Positions 1-8,584 are shown, counted from the first letter of the stretch. The stretch: DNA of 64,000 bases from Chloroflexota bacterium (GCA_023389575.1 JAEWEG010000045.1:1-64000), one strand, 5' to 3'. The notes: generated from the sequence alone by a model not told the origin. Numbers and translations are program-made.

Positions 1-885
1 CACATCCTCCGGCCCACCTGGCACTTCGTCACACCGGAAGACATTCGCTGGATGCTCCAACTCACCGCGCCAAGGGTCCACCGGAGCATGTCAGGCTTCT
101 TCCGCCAGGCCGGCCTCGATGCGCCCGCGCTGACACGCCACATGAACGTCATCGCCAACGGGCTCGAAGGCGGCAATGCCCTCACCCGGACCGACATCTT
201 CAAGGAATTCGAGAGAGCCGGAATCCCCGCCTCCGGCCAGACCGGCGGCAACATCCTGATGTACGCCGAACTCGAAGGTCTCATCGCCAACGGCCCGCTC
301 CGCGGAAGGCAGCACACCTACATGCTGCTCGACGAGCGGGCTCCCGCGCCCACCAGCACGTTCGACCGCGACCAGGCGCTCGCCACCATCGCCATCCGCT
401 ACTTCCAGAGCCACGGGCCCGGCACGCCCCGCGACCTGTCCTGGTGGTCGAGTCTCACCCTCACAGATTGCCGCCGCGCCGTCGACGTCGCCTCGGCTGA
501 CCTCGATTCCGTGGACATCGACGGCACCACCTGGTGGGCCGGAGAATTTCCAGCGGGCAATCCCGACATCGAACGTCCCCACGTTCGCCTGCTGCCCAAC
601 TACGACGAGTATTTCTCCCGAGACGGCCGCGTCGAGCGCTACCACGGCCCTCCGACCCCCAAACTCCAGGCCTTCCTCGCCGACGACGGCCGCTTCTCCG
701 GGCACCACATCGTTATCGACGGCCTGCTCCGCGGAACATGGCTCCGGCAGGTCAATCCCCGGGCCATCCGTGTCACCATCGACCCGTTCGATACCTACAC
801 CCACGGCGAACGCGCCGCCGTCGAAGCCCAGGCCGCCCACCACGCCCGCTTCATGGACCTTACCCTCAACCTCGCCTGGACCTGA
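1..885 (+). CDS. Winged-helix DNA-binding domain protein, 5'-truncated by window edge
   Basis: The frame is open from base 1. The residues before the first Met (HILRPTWHFVTPEDIRWML) are the conserved opening of the HTH_42 / AlkZ-YcaQ-like family (COG3214), so the Met at 52 is internal and the true start lies upstream of the window. About 294 codons are visible, which is most of the usual ~350-400. The family has repeated winged helices; some members are DNA glycosylases that unhook interstrand crosslinks, while many are uncharacterised. No catalytic residue can be assigned safely here. The end (GERAAVEAQAAHHARFMDL) is family-typical. The gene stands alone: 314 bp and a hairpin separate it from the next gene. 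Confidence 0.8.
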   Translation, partial: HILRPTWHFVTPEDIRWMLQLTAPRVHRSMSGFFRQAGLDAPALTRHMNVIANGLEGGNALTRTDIFKEFERAGIPASGQTGGNILMYAELEGLIANGPLRGRQHTYMLLDERAPAPTSTFDRDQALATIAIRYFQSHGPGTPRDLSWWSSLTLTDCRRAVDVASADLDSVDIDGTTWWAGEFPAGNPDIERPHVRLLPNYDEYFSRDGRVERYHGPPTPKLQAFLADDGRFSGHHIVIDGLLRGTWLRQVNPRAIRVTIDPFDTYTHGERAAVEAQAAHHARFMDLTLNLAWT

Positions 886-980
886 CTCACCTTTCACGCC
901 TGGCCACGCACACCACGCGCCGCGCGCAATGTACGGTGTCTCTCGACTCCGCGACGCCACGCAATACGCCACCTATTCGT

Positions 981-1040
981 AGGGGCGGATCCCCGGCGCT
1001 CGTCAATGACCACGCCACCAATGTGCCGGGGATCCGCCCT
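981..1040. repeat. Long imperfect inverted repeat (intergenic hairpin)
   Basis: The left arm at 981-997 (aggggcggatccccggc) pairs with the right arm at 1025-1040 (gccggggatccgccct) with one bulged G and a 27-nt loop. It lies in the 314-bp gene-free stretch 886-1199, downstream of the winged-helix gene. It could terminate that transcript, although no T-tract follows. It also resembles the GC-rich intergenic palindromes that occur in many copies in Chloroflexota genomes (inference). I see nothing else in this gap apart from the ribosome-binding site of the next gene. Confidence 0.6.
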
Positions 1041-1199
1041 GCCCGAACCTATCAACCCGCCACCCCATCAAACGCCGATGTCGCGATGCCGAACGCGAGG
1101 CTGGTCCGCCAACCCCCGAGCGCCTCTTGCCAGCCTTCCCAACCACTGGCACCATAACGCGGAACTGTTTGGCAGCCCTCAGCAACAAGGACGAGAACC

Positions 1200-2147
1200 G
1201 TGCATATCGTCGTCGGAAGAGAAGTTGAAGAATTTCGCCTCGAAGCCATGCGGGCGGAATTCCCCGAAGCCACCTTCACCTCGGTCGTTCAGGAACCCGA
1301 AACCATCAAGGACGCCGACGGCTTCATCGGCCGCATCCCCGCCGATGTCTATTACCAGGCCAGCGACAAGCTGAAGTGGGTCCACTCACCCGGCGCCGGC
1401 ATCGAAACCATCATCGCCATCCCGGAACTGGTCGCCAGCGACATCCAGGTCTCCAACGGCCGCGGCGCCCACGCCCCGTTCGTCGCCGAGCACACCATGG
1501 CCCTCCTGCTGGCCGTCAACCGCCGGCTCAACGAGTTCGCCCTGAACAAGTCCCGGCACCACTTCCATCCCTGGGGCCGCGGGCTCGAGTTCTCGTCGCT
1601 CTACGGCAAGCGCATGCTCATCGTCGGCATGGGCAACATCGGCCGCGCCATCGCCAAGCGGGCGGAAGGCTTCGAGATGGAAGTCGTCGGCGTCGACCTC
1701 TTCGTTCCGCCAGTATCGGACGACACCACCGTCATTCTCCCGCTCGACCACCTCGATGAGGAAATCGCGAAGGCGGATGTCGTCGTCATCGCCGTGCCCC
1801 ACACCAAAGAAACCGAAAACCTCATCAACGCCGACCGCGTTGGCTCAATGAAGAAGGGGTCGGTCCTCGTCGGTATCTCCCGCGGCCACATCATCGACGA
1901 AGCCGCGCTCATCGAACGACTCACCGACGGCACGCTCTATGGCGCCGGCCTCGACGTTTTCGCCCAGGAGCCACTTCCCGAGGACAGCCCGCTCTGGGAC
2001 GTGCCGAACCTCGTGATCACCCCGCACTGCGCACCGAACTCGCCGCTCACCCGCGACCGCGAGTACGAAATCATCCACGACAACATCCGCCGCTTCATCG
2101 ACGGATCGCCGCTCCGCAACGTCTGCGACAAGGTCGCCGGCTTCTAG
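1200..2147 (+). CDS. D-2-hydroxyacid dehydrogenase (NAD-dependent)
   Basis: A 315-residue protein of the D-isomer-specific 2-hydroxyacid dehydrogenase family. It interconverts a 2-hydroxy acid and a 2-oxo acid in the cytosol with NAD(P). A split catalytic domain flanks the Rossmann fold, whose dinucleotide motif GMGNIG is at residues 143-148 with the acidic end of beta-2 (VVGVDLF) just after. Catalytic Arg is in ISRGHIIDEAAL, the Glu is in the following LYGAGLDVFAQEPLPEDSP segment, and the general-acid His is in ITPHCAPN. The start is GTG at 1200, with AAGGA at 1187-1191. It opens a same-strand run of sugar-acid genes. Substrate is unknown: glyoxylate/hydroxypyruvate and longer acids are all possible. 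Confidence 0.88.
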   Translation: MHIVVGREVEEFRLEAMRAEFPEATFTSVVQEPETIKDADGFIGRIPADVYYQASDKLKWVHSPGAGIETIIAIPELVASDIQVSNGRGAHAPFVAEHTMALLLAVNRRLNEFALNKSRHHFHPWGRGLEFSSLYGKRMLIVGMGNIGRAIAKRAEGFEMEVVGVDLFVPPVSDDTTVILPLDHLDEEIAKADVVVIAVPHTKETENLINADRVGSMKKGSVLVGISRGHIIDEAALIERLTDGTLYGAGLDVFAQEPLPEDSPLWDVPNLVITPHCAPNSPLTRDREYEIIHDNIRRFIDGSPLRNVCDKVAGF

Positions 2148-2406
2148 AAACCGGCTCCACGGCTGGCGGTATCCTCACCCGGATACCGCCATTCAAACCA
2201 GGGCCCACCGGTCGCCAGTGGCCCTGGCAGCGGCTGAGTTCATCTTCGCCAGGCAGCGGTGTCCCCGGAGAAGTTCTGTACCAGATCGTCAAGCGCCCGC
2301 CAATCCGAGTTCTGAACGACGGAGCCAGGCATGGCGCAACCGGATACGCGAACGCACACAGGCTGAAGGCTCGAAGTGCGAAGTTCGAAGGGGGAGGCGC
2401 TCACCG

Positions 2407-3159
2407 ATGACGGAGTTCACCTGGACCGAAGACGAGTCGCGCCGGTTCGCGGCCATCAGGGATGACCTCGCCCAGGTCAGCACCGCCTCCGCCTGCCAGT
2501 TGCTGATCGGCCAGGGCTGGCGAGACGCCTACATGGTCGGCCTCCTGCCCATCCGTCCCGCCGGGCTCGGCAAGCGCCTCGTCGGCCGCGCCCGCACCTG
2601 CCGCTACCTCATGCGGCGTGGACCCGTTCAGCCCCACAACCCCGAAGCCCGCCGCGTCTCCCCCGAAATCGTGCTCATCGAATCCCTCGAACCCGGCGAC
2701 ATCTTCTGCGTGGATGCCCTTGGCGTCCCAACCTCCGGCATCATCGGTGATATCCTCTCGGCCCGCATGCAGGCTCGGGGCGCCCTCGCCGCCGTCATCC
2801 ACGGCGCCGTCCGCGACTCGCCCTACATCGCCGACCTCAACTTCCCGGTCTACTGCTCGGCGGTCCACCCCTCGCACAGCGGCCGCGATCTCATCCCCGT
2901 CGACTTCGACCGCCCGATCGACATGGCCGGTGTCCAGGTCCTCCCCGGGGACATCCTGCTCGCCGACGACGAAGGCGTTCTCGCCATGCCGCTGGAAATG
3001 GCCGAATACGTCGCCCAGGCTGGCCCGCCCAAGGAGCGGATCGAAGCCTGGATTCGCGACAAGGTGGTCGGTGGCGGCTCCATCCACGACTACTACATGC
3101 CCACGCCCGAGAAATACGCGGAATACGAATCGGAGACTGGCGAGCGCTACGAGCACTAA
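2407..3159 (+). CDS. RraA-family aldolase/decarboxylase-like protein
   Basis: A 250-residue RraA/HMG-aldolase fold protein (PF03737). Members cleave 4-hydroxy-4-methyl-2-oxoglutarate or decarboxylate oxaloacetate with a divalent metal; others act on RNase E or sugar acids. Family signatures are visible: IIGDILSARMQARGALAAV, the substrate-binding VIHGAVRDSPYI with its Arg-Asp pair, the segment LNFPVYC, and the C-terminal PGDILLADDEGVLAMP. The ATG at 2407 is preferred because GGGGAGG lies at 2390-2396 and the frame upstream has no family similarity. It ends 12 bp before the enolase-superfamily gene, so the two are almost certainly co-transcribed and probably consecutive in a sugar-acid pathway. 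Confidence 0.85.
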   Translation: MTEFTWTEDESRRFAAIRDDLAQVSTASACQLLIGQGWRDAYMVGLLPIRPAGLGKRLVGRARTCRYLMRRGPVQPHNPEARRVSPEIVLIESLEPGDIFCVDALGVPTSGIIGDILSARMQARGALAAVIHGAVRDSPYIADLNFPVYCSAVHPSHSGRDLIPVDFDRPIDMAGVQVLPGDILLADDEGVLAMPLEMAEYVAQAGPPKERIEAWIRDKVVGGGSIHDYYMPTPEKYAEYESETGERYEH

Positions 3160-3171
3160 GGAGGGGACGGG

Positions 3172-4314
3172 ATGAAGATCACCGACGTCCGAACGGCCGA
3201 GATCAAGGGGCACGGGTATTCCACCTATGTCCGCGTCTATACCGACGAAGGCATCATCGGAAACGGCGAGTGCATCCACGGTGGCGAAGGCTGCCCGCAA
3301 ATGGTCCACGCCCTGAAGCGCTACATCATTGGCGAAGACCCGCTCAACGTCGATCGCCTCTTTGAGAAGATGCGCCGCTCCCGCCTCTTCGATGGCGCCA
3401 TGGCTGGCGCCACAGTCACAGCCATGACCGGCATCGAAATCGCGCTCTGGGATGTGGCTGGCAAGGCCCTTGGCGTTCCTGTCTACCAGTTGCTCGGCGG
3501 CAAGTTCCGCGACACCGTCCGCCTCTATTGCGATAGCCACGCCGGCAAGGACTTCTCGCCCGAATCCTACGCCGAACGTGCCCGCGAGGTCGTGGCCATG
3601 GGGTTCGACGCGCTCAAGTTCGACGTCGACGAGACCGAGACCGGCTTCCGTACCGACGCCTGGAACTGGCACGCCTCCAGTTCGGAAATCTCCTGGATGG
3701 TCGAGCGAGTCGCCGCCGTCCGCGACGCCGTCGGCCCGAGTATCGACGTCGCCATCGACATGCACGGCCGCTACGATATCGCCAGCGGCATCGCGGTCGC
3801 CCGCGCCATGGAACCGTTCGACCTGCTCTGGCTGGAAGAACCCGTCCCGCCCGAGAACGTCTCCGCCCTCCGCGAGGTCAAGCGAAACTCGCCCGTTCCG
3901 CTCTGCTCCGGCGAAAACCTGTACCTGCGCTGGGGCTTCCGCGACCTGCTCGAACAGCAGGCCGTCGACTTCATCATGCCGGACATCCCCAAGTGCGGCG
4001 GCCTCTCCGAATGCCGCAAGATCGCCAACATGGCCGAGGTCTACTACGTCCCACTCGCGCCCCATAACGTGTGCGGCCCGCTGGGCACGATGGCCTCCGC
4101 CCACGTCTGCGCCTCCATCCCCAACTTCCTGGTCATGGAGTGGCACTGGATCGACTACCCCGGCTGGGACGACCTCACCATCCAGGATCAGCCCGTCATC
4201 CAGAACGGCCACGTCGTCCTCACCGACAAGCCCGGCATCGGTATCGAAGTCAACGACGAAGTCGCCCGCCAGTACCTCCGCCCCGGCACCGAACTCTTCG
4301 CCGAACACCCGTAA
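3172..4314 (+). CDS. Mandelate racemase/muconate lactonizing enzyme family dehydratase
   Basis: A 380-residue enolase-superfamily enzyme. The N-terminal capping domain (about 1-120) is followed by the barrel. Metal ligands are visible as D196 (in AIDMHGRYD), E222 or E223 (LWLEEPVPPEN) and E248 (CSGENLYL). The D196-x-H198 arrangement and the late H298 (LAPHNVCGPLG) resemble the acid-sugar dehydratases (D-mannonate/D-galactonate dehydratase group) rather than mandelate racemase, so it probably dehydrates an aldonic or uronic acid to a 2-keto-3-deoxy acid. An AAGGAGG-type SD sits just before the ATG. It is the last gene of the dehydrogenase-RraA-dehydratase run and is followed by a 1-kb gene-free region. 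Confidence 0.85.
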   Translation: MKITDVRTAEIKGHGYSTYVRVYTDEGIIGNGECIHGGEGCPQMVHALKRYIIGEDPLNVDRLFEKMRRSRLFDGAMAGATVTAMTGIEIALWDVAGKALGVPVYQLLGGKFRDTVRLYCDSHAGKDFSPESYAERAREVVAMGFDALKFDVDETETGFRTDAWNWHASSSEISWMVERVAAVRDAVGPSIDVAIDMHGRYDIASGIAVARAMEPFDLLWLEEPVPPENVSALREVKRNSPVPLCSGENLYLRWGFRDLLEQQAVDFIMPDIPKCGGLSECRKIANMAEVYYVPLAPHNVCGPLGTMASAHVCASIPNFLVMEWHWIDYPGWDDLTIQDQPVIQNGHVVLTDKPGIGIEVNDEVARQYLRPGTELFAEHP

Positions 4315-4420
4315 CACGACCCGCTAGCCGGTAGTGACAGGCCTCGTGCCCATCACAGGCGGACTTCCCCACTCACCTCCGAAATCCGCCAGCCAAGCGT
4401 AGGCGGCATCACATCCTCCC

Positions 4421-4441
4421 ATGTACGGGGCGACGGCTCCG
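4421..4441 (+). repeat. 21-bp direct repeat, copy 1
   Basis: A 21-bp sequence beginning atgtacggggcgacggctcc is identical to the copy at 4636-4656, 215 bp downstream in the same orientation. Both copies follow a C-rich run. Confidence 0.75.
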
Positions 4442-4530
4442 TTCCCGCGGGGGTGCATCCGGCGCCTTCGCCGCTCACCTCAGGTCCACTCACACCAACC
4501 CCGTCATCCTGAGCGCCAGCGAAGGACCCC

Positions 4531-4558
4531 CGGACGAAGTCCTTCCGCCGCCAGGCGG
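4531..4558 (+). repeat. 28-bp dispersed repeat, copy A
   Basis: Starts cggacgaagtccttccgccg. It matches 49373-49400 at 27 of 28 positions, in the same orientation, about 45 kb away. It contains the short palindrome ggac-gaa-gtcc and the inverted pair ccgcc/ggcgg. Confidence 0.75.
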
Positions 4559-4635
4559 ACTCCCATACCGGCAAGCCCCCACCGCTCGCCCCCGCCAGCG
4601 GACGGCGTCGCTACAACGCTCACACCTATTCCCCA

Positions 4636-4656
4636 ATGTACGGGGCGACGGCTCCG
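4636..4656 (+). repeat. 21-bp direct repeat, copy 2
   Basis: Identical to 4421-4441 over 21 bp; the flanks diverge after the repeat. Confidence 0.75.
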
Positions 4657-5039
4657 GTGACGGCAGGCAAATCGTTCCATGCGCCGTCCAGCCGGAGTCT
4701 GTCGCCCCGCTTTCGCTCACCCCCGCCTCACCGCACCCAACCCGCCTGGCGTCGCCCCGCCGCGGCAACCATCGGCGTACCCCAATCCCGCACAACCACG
4801 CCCACTCGCACCTTATCCATTCACCAGTACGGAAGCCCCAGCCGGCCTCCGAACCAGCCATCCCGTGACGAGTCGGCCGGCGCGTGGGCTTCCAACCGCG
4901 AACCAATCTCACCCCGCGTGGCGGGTTTTCCCCGTCTCGATGCGTTCACTGGGGAGACGTTCACATTTCCGGGCGCCTGCAGGGGCAACCTGATCCGTGT
5001 GGACCATGTCCGCCACACACGACAACATCATTCATGCGC

Positions 5040-5150
5040 CAACATTAATTCGAAAGGGCACATAAATTGGCTGCGGCGGAAACCCCATCGTTCCGGGCCA
5101 GACCACCCGCCGAAGTCGAATAAATGGATTAATGGAATAATGTCGGCGAA
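5040..5150 (+). promoter_or_regulatory. AT-rich putative promoter region of the alcohol dehydrogenase gene
   Basis: An unusually AT-rich island in an otherwise GC-rich window, with stretches such as aacattaattcgaaa (from 5040) and taaatggattaatggaataa (5121-5140). It lies 170-280 bp before the ATG at 5320. The AT-rich runs could hold -10 elements or regulator sites. No exact promoter can be fixed by eye. Confidence 0.3.
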
Positions 5151-5319
5151 AACACACACCCTCCCAAGACACCCATCCAAGGCACCGTTCCGCCCATCAA
5201 TGCCGCAGCCTGCCTCGACTCCCCTGCTGACGAAAGCGCCAATTCCGGATAGCATCTCCACATCGAACGCTGCATTCACCCACTCAGGGGTCGCCGCACC
5301 AGCGGAAGGAACACCACCC

Positions 5320-6597
5320 ATGCCCAACGAATCGATCTTCACCGCCGACGCCTCATCCGTCGTCTTCGGCCCCGGCGCCACGCGCGAAACCGGCGCTCGC
5401 ATCCGCGCTCTCGGCTGCCGCAACGTCCTCGTCGTTACCGACCCTCGCGTCGGGGAACTCCCGCCCCTCTCCAACACCGTCGCCTCGCTCGAGGAGGCCG
5501 GCGTTGCCTACGACATCTTCGCGGACACCCGCGTCGAGCCCACCGACGTCTCGTGGCAACAGGCCATCGAGGCCGCCACCCAGGGCGGCTACGACGGGTT
5601 CGTCTCCGTCGGTGGCGGCTCCGTCATCGACACCGCCAAGATCGCCAACCTCTACTCCACCTGGCCCGACGATTTCATGGCCTACGTCTACCCGCCGCTC
5701 GGCGAAGGCAAGCCCGTTCCCGGCCCGCTCAAGCCCCACATCGCCATCCCCACCACGGCGGGAACCGGAAGCGAAACCACCGGCAACGCCGTGTTCGATC
5801 TCTCGTCGGCCCATGTCAAGACCGCCATCTCCCATCGCTCGCTGCGACCTTCCGCCGGTATCATCGACCCGGAAAACACCCGCACCATGCCGCCGATGGT
5901 CGCCGCCTGCTCCGGTCTCGATGTCCTCAGCCACGCGCTGGAGTCCTACACCGCCATCCCGTTCACCAGCCGCGAAGCCGCCACCGACCCGCTCAAGCGC
6001 ACGGTCTACCAGGGCTCCAACCCGATGAGCGATGTCTGGGCCGCCCGCGCCATCGAAATTGGGGCCAGGTACCTGGTTCGCGCCGTGCAGGACCCCAGCG
6101 ACGACGAAGCCCGCGAGGCCATGCTGCTAGCCTCCACCTCGGCCGGGATCGGCTTCGGCAACGCCGGGGTCCATCTCCCCCACGCCATGTCCTACCCGGT
6201 CTCCGCCCTCGCCCGCGATTACGTCGCGCCGGGCTATCCCGACGACCACACCCTCGTTCCGCACGGCATGTCGGTCATCCTCACCGCCCCAGCGATCTTC
6301 CGCTGGACCGCCCAGGCCAACCCCGAGCGCCATCTCGAGGCCGCCCGCCTGCTCGGCGCCGATATCTCCGGCGCGGGACCCGACGATGCCGGAGAGGTCC
6401 TCGCCGGCGCCCTGGTCAGCCTGATGAAGCAGGTGAACATGCCAAACGGCCTCAATGCCGTTGGCATCACCACCGATGATCTCGACGACCTGGTCAAGGG
6501 CACGCTCCCGCAATCCCGCATCACCCAGCTCTCGCCCCGGCCAACCTCGGAAGACGCCTACCGCGAGATGTTCACCAACTCGATGACGATCTGGTAA
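5320..6597 (+). CDS. Iron-containing alcohol dehydrogenase, hydroxyacid-oxoacid transhydrogenase type
   Basis: A 425-residue group III (iron-dependent) alcohol dehydrogenase. The NAD-binding motif GGGSVIDTAK is followed by the typical AIPTTAGTGSE. Metal ligands are in DVLSHALESYTA (Asp/His), in LPHAMSYPVSA and in LVPHGMSVIL. The length and the segments FTSREAATDP and YQGSNPMSDVWA match the ADHFE1/HOT subfamily, which oxidises 4-hydroxybutyrate or similar hydroxyacids while reducing 2-oxoglutarate. The start is ATG 5320 with GGAAGGA at 5304-5310; the open frame further upstream has no family character. Next to uronate genes it may handle a hydroxyacid intermediate, which is inference. Confidence 0.85.
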   Translation: MPNESIFTADASSVVFGPGATRETGARIRALGCRNVLVVTDPRVGELPPLSNTVASLEEAGVAYDIFADTRVEPTDVSWQQAIEAATQGGYDGFVSVGGGSVIDTAKIANLYSTWPDDFMAYVYPPLGEGKPVPGPLKPHIAIPTTAGTGSETTGNAVFDLSSAHVKTAISHRSLRPSAGIIDPENTRTMPPMVAACSGLDVLSHALESYTAIPFTSREAATDPLKRTVYQGSNPMSDVWAARAIEIGARYLVRAVQDPSDDEAREAMLLASTSAGIGFGNAGVHLPHAMSYPVSALARDYVAPGYPDDHTLVPHGMSVILTAPAIFRWTAQANPERHLEAARLLGADISGAGPDDAGEVLAGALVSLMKQVNMPNGLNAVGITTDDLDDLVKGTLPQSRITQLSPRPTSEDAYREMFTNSMTIW

Positions 6598-6624
6598 GGA
6601 CCGGCCTTCCCAACCCCGCCGACC

Positions 6625-6641
6625 GGCGCGATAATCGCGCC
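6625..6641 (+). terminator. Small perfect hairpin after the alcohol dehydrogenase gene
   Basis: ggcgcga-taa-tcgcgcc forms a 7-bp perfect stem with a 3-nt loop, 28 bp after the stop at 6597. A second inverted repeat follows at 6650-6683 (cgccggtga / tcaccggcg, 16-nt loop). No U-tract is seen, so this may be a terminator, or an mRNA-processing or stability element before uxuA. Confidence 0.4.
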
Positions 6642-6793
6642 AACCGCCGCGCCGGTGACCACGAGAACATCACATCACCGGCGAGGAACGGCCCCGACGC
6701 CGTTCCCACCCAATCAGTCGCTTACTTGCCGGGAAGCCCCTGGCGCACGACACGGACATCCACCACGGACGTCCACGGAGGAAACACTCAGTC

Positions 6794-7798
6794 ATGGCCA
6801 TGCGCATGCAACTCGCCGAAGTCCTCACCAACCGTGAGGCCAACGTCATGTGGGATCTCACCAAACAACTCGGCGTGAAACAGGTCGTCACCGGTATCCA
6901 GGACGACCCGAATGAACCACCCGCCTGGGACTTCGACCGGCTCCGCAAGATCAAGGAGAAGTTCGCCGAGCAGAGTCTCGACGTCACCGTCATCGAGTCC
7001 GCCCCGGCCTCCATCCAGGAGCCGATCAAGCTCGGCCTTGGTGACCGCGACGAGCACATCGACCACTTCTGCCAGCTCATCGAGAACATGGGCCGGCTGA
7101 ATATCCCCATCATGTGTCACAACTGGATGGCGGGTATCGGCTGGCTCCGCACCGACTTCGGCATCCCCGAGCGCGGCGGCGCCCTCGTCACCGGCTACGA
7201 CAACGACGTGAATGAGGCCAAGGGTCCCACCGAGTTCGGTATCCACACCGAGGAGCAGATGTGGGAGCGCATGGAGTACTTCCTGCGCCGCGTCGTGCCG
7301 GTCGCCGAAAAGGCGGGCGTGTTCCTCGCCGTCCACCCGGACGATCCGCCCCGGTCCCCGGTTCGCGGCATCGGCCGCATCCTCACCTCGCCCGAGAACT
7401 TCCAGCGCGTGCTCGACATGTACCCGAGCAAGCACAACGGGCTCACTTTCTGCCAGGGCAACTTCGCCGCGATGGGTGTCGATGTGCCGGAAACCATCCG
7501 CCACTTCGGACGCCAGGGTGCCATCAAATTCGTCCACTTCCGCGACGTGCGTGGCAATCGTGACAAGTTCGTGGAAACCTTTCACGACAACGGCCAGACC
7601 GACATGGTCGAGGCCATCCGCGCCTACGCCGATGTCGACTTCGACGGTCCGGCCCGCGTCGACCACGTCCCCACCATGGCTGGCGAGGGCAATGACAATC
7701 CCGGCTACGAAACGATGGGCCGACTCTACGCCCTGGGCTACATGCGCGGTCTCATGGAAGCCGTCGCCAAGGAATACCCCACCGAGGGCGAGGCCTGA
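6794..7798 (+). CDS. uxuA: Mannonate dehydratase
   Basis: A 334-residue UxuA-family enzyme (PF03786) that dehydrates D-mannonate to 2-keto-3-deoxy-D-gluconate in hexuronate catabolism, using Fe/Mn. Diagnostic segments are VVTGIQDDP near the N-terminus, IPIMCHNWMAG, LAVHPDDPP, LTFCQGNFAAMGVD, IKFVHFRDVRG, ETFHDNGQTDM and RVDHVPTMAGE, followed by the C-terminal YETMGRLYALGYMRG. It is shorter than the ~394-residue E. coli enzyme, as in the compact bacterial form. The ATG at 6794 gives MAMRMQ; a second ATG lies two codons on. It ends 3 bp before the SDR gene, so the two form an operon. Confidence 0.92.
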   Translation: MAMRMQLAEVLTNREANVMWDLTKQLGVKQVVTGIQDDPNEPPAWDFDRLRKIKEKFAEQSLDVTVIESAPASIQEPIKLGLGDRDEHIDHFCQLIENMGRLNIPIMCHNWMAGIGWLRTDFGIPERGGALVTGYDNDVNEAKGPTEFGIHTEEQMWERMEYFLRRVVPVAEKAGVFLAVHPDDPPRSPVRGIGRILTSPENFQRVLDMYPSKHNGLTFCQGNFAAMGVDVPETIRHFGRQGAIKFVHFRDVRGNRDKFVETFHDNGQTDMVEAIRAYADVDFDGPARVDHVPTMAGEGNDNPGYETMGRLYALGYMRGLMEAVAKEYPTEGEA

Positions 7799-7801
7799 TC
7801 G

Positions 7802-8584
7802 ATGCGATTTGGGGAAGATATCGTCCTCGTCACCGGCGCCGGCTCGGGAATCGGACAGGCAATCGCCTCCCGGTTCGCCGCCGAAGGAGCCAGGGTCGCG
7901 GTCACCGATCGATACGGTGACCGCGCCGAAACCACCGCGGCCGCCCTGCGCGATCGAGGTGATCACGCCATCGCCATCACGATGGATGTCACCAGCGAGG
8001 AGCAGGTGAACGCGGCCAACGAGACCATCGCCCGCGAGTTAGGCCCGGTCACCATCCTCGTCAACAACGCCGGTCTCTCGCTCGGAACGGATGTCCGCCA
8101 CATTACGCCAGAGGTGTGGGATCTCAATCTCGCGGTGGTCCTGAAGGGCCCCTATCTCTGCACCCGGGCCGTCCTCCCCGCCATGATCGAGCGGGGAAAG
8201 GGTGTCATCCTGAATATCTCGTCGGTCAACGGCATGTTCGGCATCGGCGAGGAAGCCTACTCGGCGGCGAAGGCCGGCCTGCTGAACTTCACCCAGAACA
8301 TCGCCATGCGCCACGGACCCCAAGGCATCCGGTCCAACGCCATCTCTCCCGGCACCATCCGCTCCCCAATCTGGGACGAGCGGATCGCCCGCGACCCGGA
8401 GGTGTTCGAGAGCCTCACCGCCTGGTACCCGCTAGGCCGGGTCGGCGAAGTCGACGACATCGCGGCGGCGGCCCTGTTCCTCTGCTCCGACGAGGCAAGC
8501 TGGATCACCGGGGTCAACCTGCCGGTCGATGGCGGGCTCACCGCCGGCAACCACCGCATGATCAGCGGCCTCGAAGGCGCCTGA
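7802..8584 (+). CDS. SDR-family NAD(P)-dependent oxidoreductase
   Basis: A 260-residue classical short-chain dehydrogenase/reductase. It shows the cofactor motif TGAGSGIGQAI near residue 12, the NNAG motif (ILVNNAGLSLG), the catalytic Ser in LNISSVNG, and the YSAAK catalytic Tyr-Lys pair. The C-terminal SWITGVNLPVDGG is the usual SDR ending. Directly behind uxuA, the likely job is interconversion of D-fructuronate or another keto-sugar acid and D-mannonate, taking the place of the long-chain UxuB enzyme; this is inference from position. Its TGA stop abuts the stop of the convergent hydrolase gene. Confidence 0.88.
   Translation: MRFGEDIVLVTGAGSGIGQAIASRFAAEGARVAVTDRYGDRAETTAAALRDRGDHAIAITMDVTSEEQVNAANETIARELGPVTILVNNAGLSLGTDVRHITPEVWDLNLAVVLKGPYLCTRAVLPAMIERGKGVILNISSVNGMFGIGEEAYSAAKAGLLNFTQNIAMRHGPQGIRSNAISPGTIRSPIWDERIARDPEVFESLTAWYPLGRVGEVDDIAAAALFLCSDEASWITGVNLPVDGGLTAGNHRMISGLEGA

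Larger units (their letters stand above)
4315..5319. other. 1-kb gene-free region rich in dispersed repeats
   Basis: I find no credible gene here. The in-frame extension upstream of the alcohol dehydrogenase has no family similarity and an unlikely Pro/Arg/Ser-rich composition. The region contains two copies of a 21-bp unit, a 28-bp element found again near 49.4 kb, a sequence resembling common Chloroflexota intergenic repeats (gtcatcctgagcgccagcga, from 4503), and an AT-rich block before the next gene. It looks like repeat-colonised intergenic DNA followed by a regulatory region. A decayed gene cannot be excluded. Confidence 0.5.

Noticed and set aside
2401..4317. 638-codon minus-strand open frame across RraA and the dehydratase gene
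   Set aside because: It is a mirror of the GC-rich third-position bias of the two real plus-strand genes; its Gly/Asp/Val-rich sequence has no family motif.
4636..5319. 228-codon upstream extension of the alcohol dehydrogenase frame
   Set aside because: Pro/Arg/Ser-rich with no family similarity and covering repeats; the ATG at 5320 has a proper SD and starts the conserved domain.
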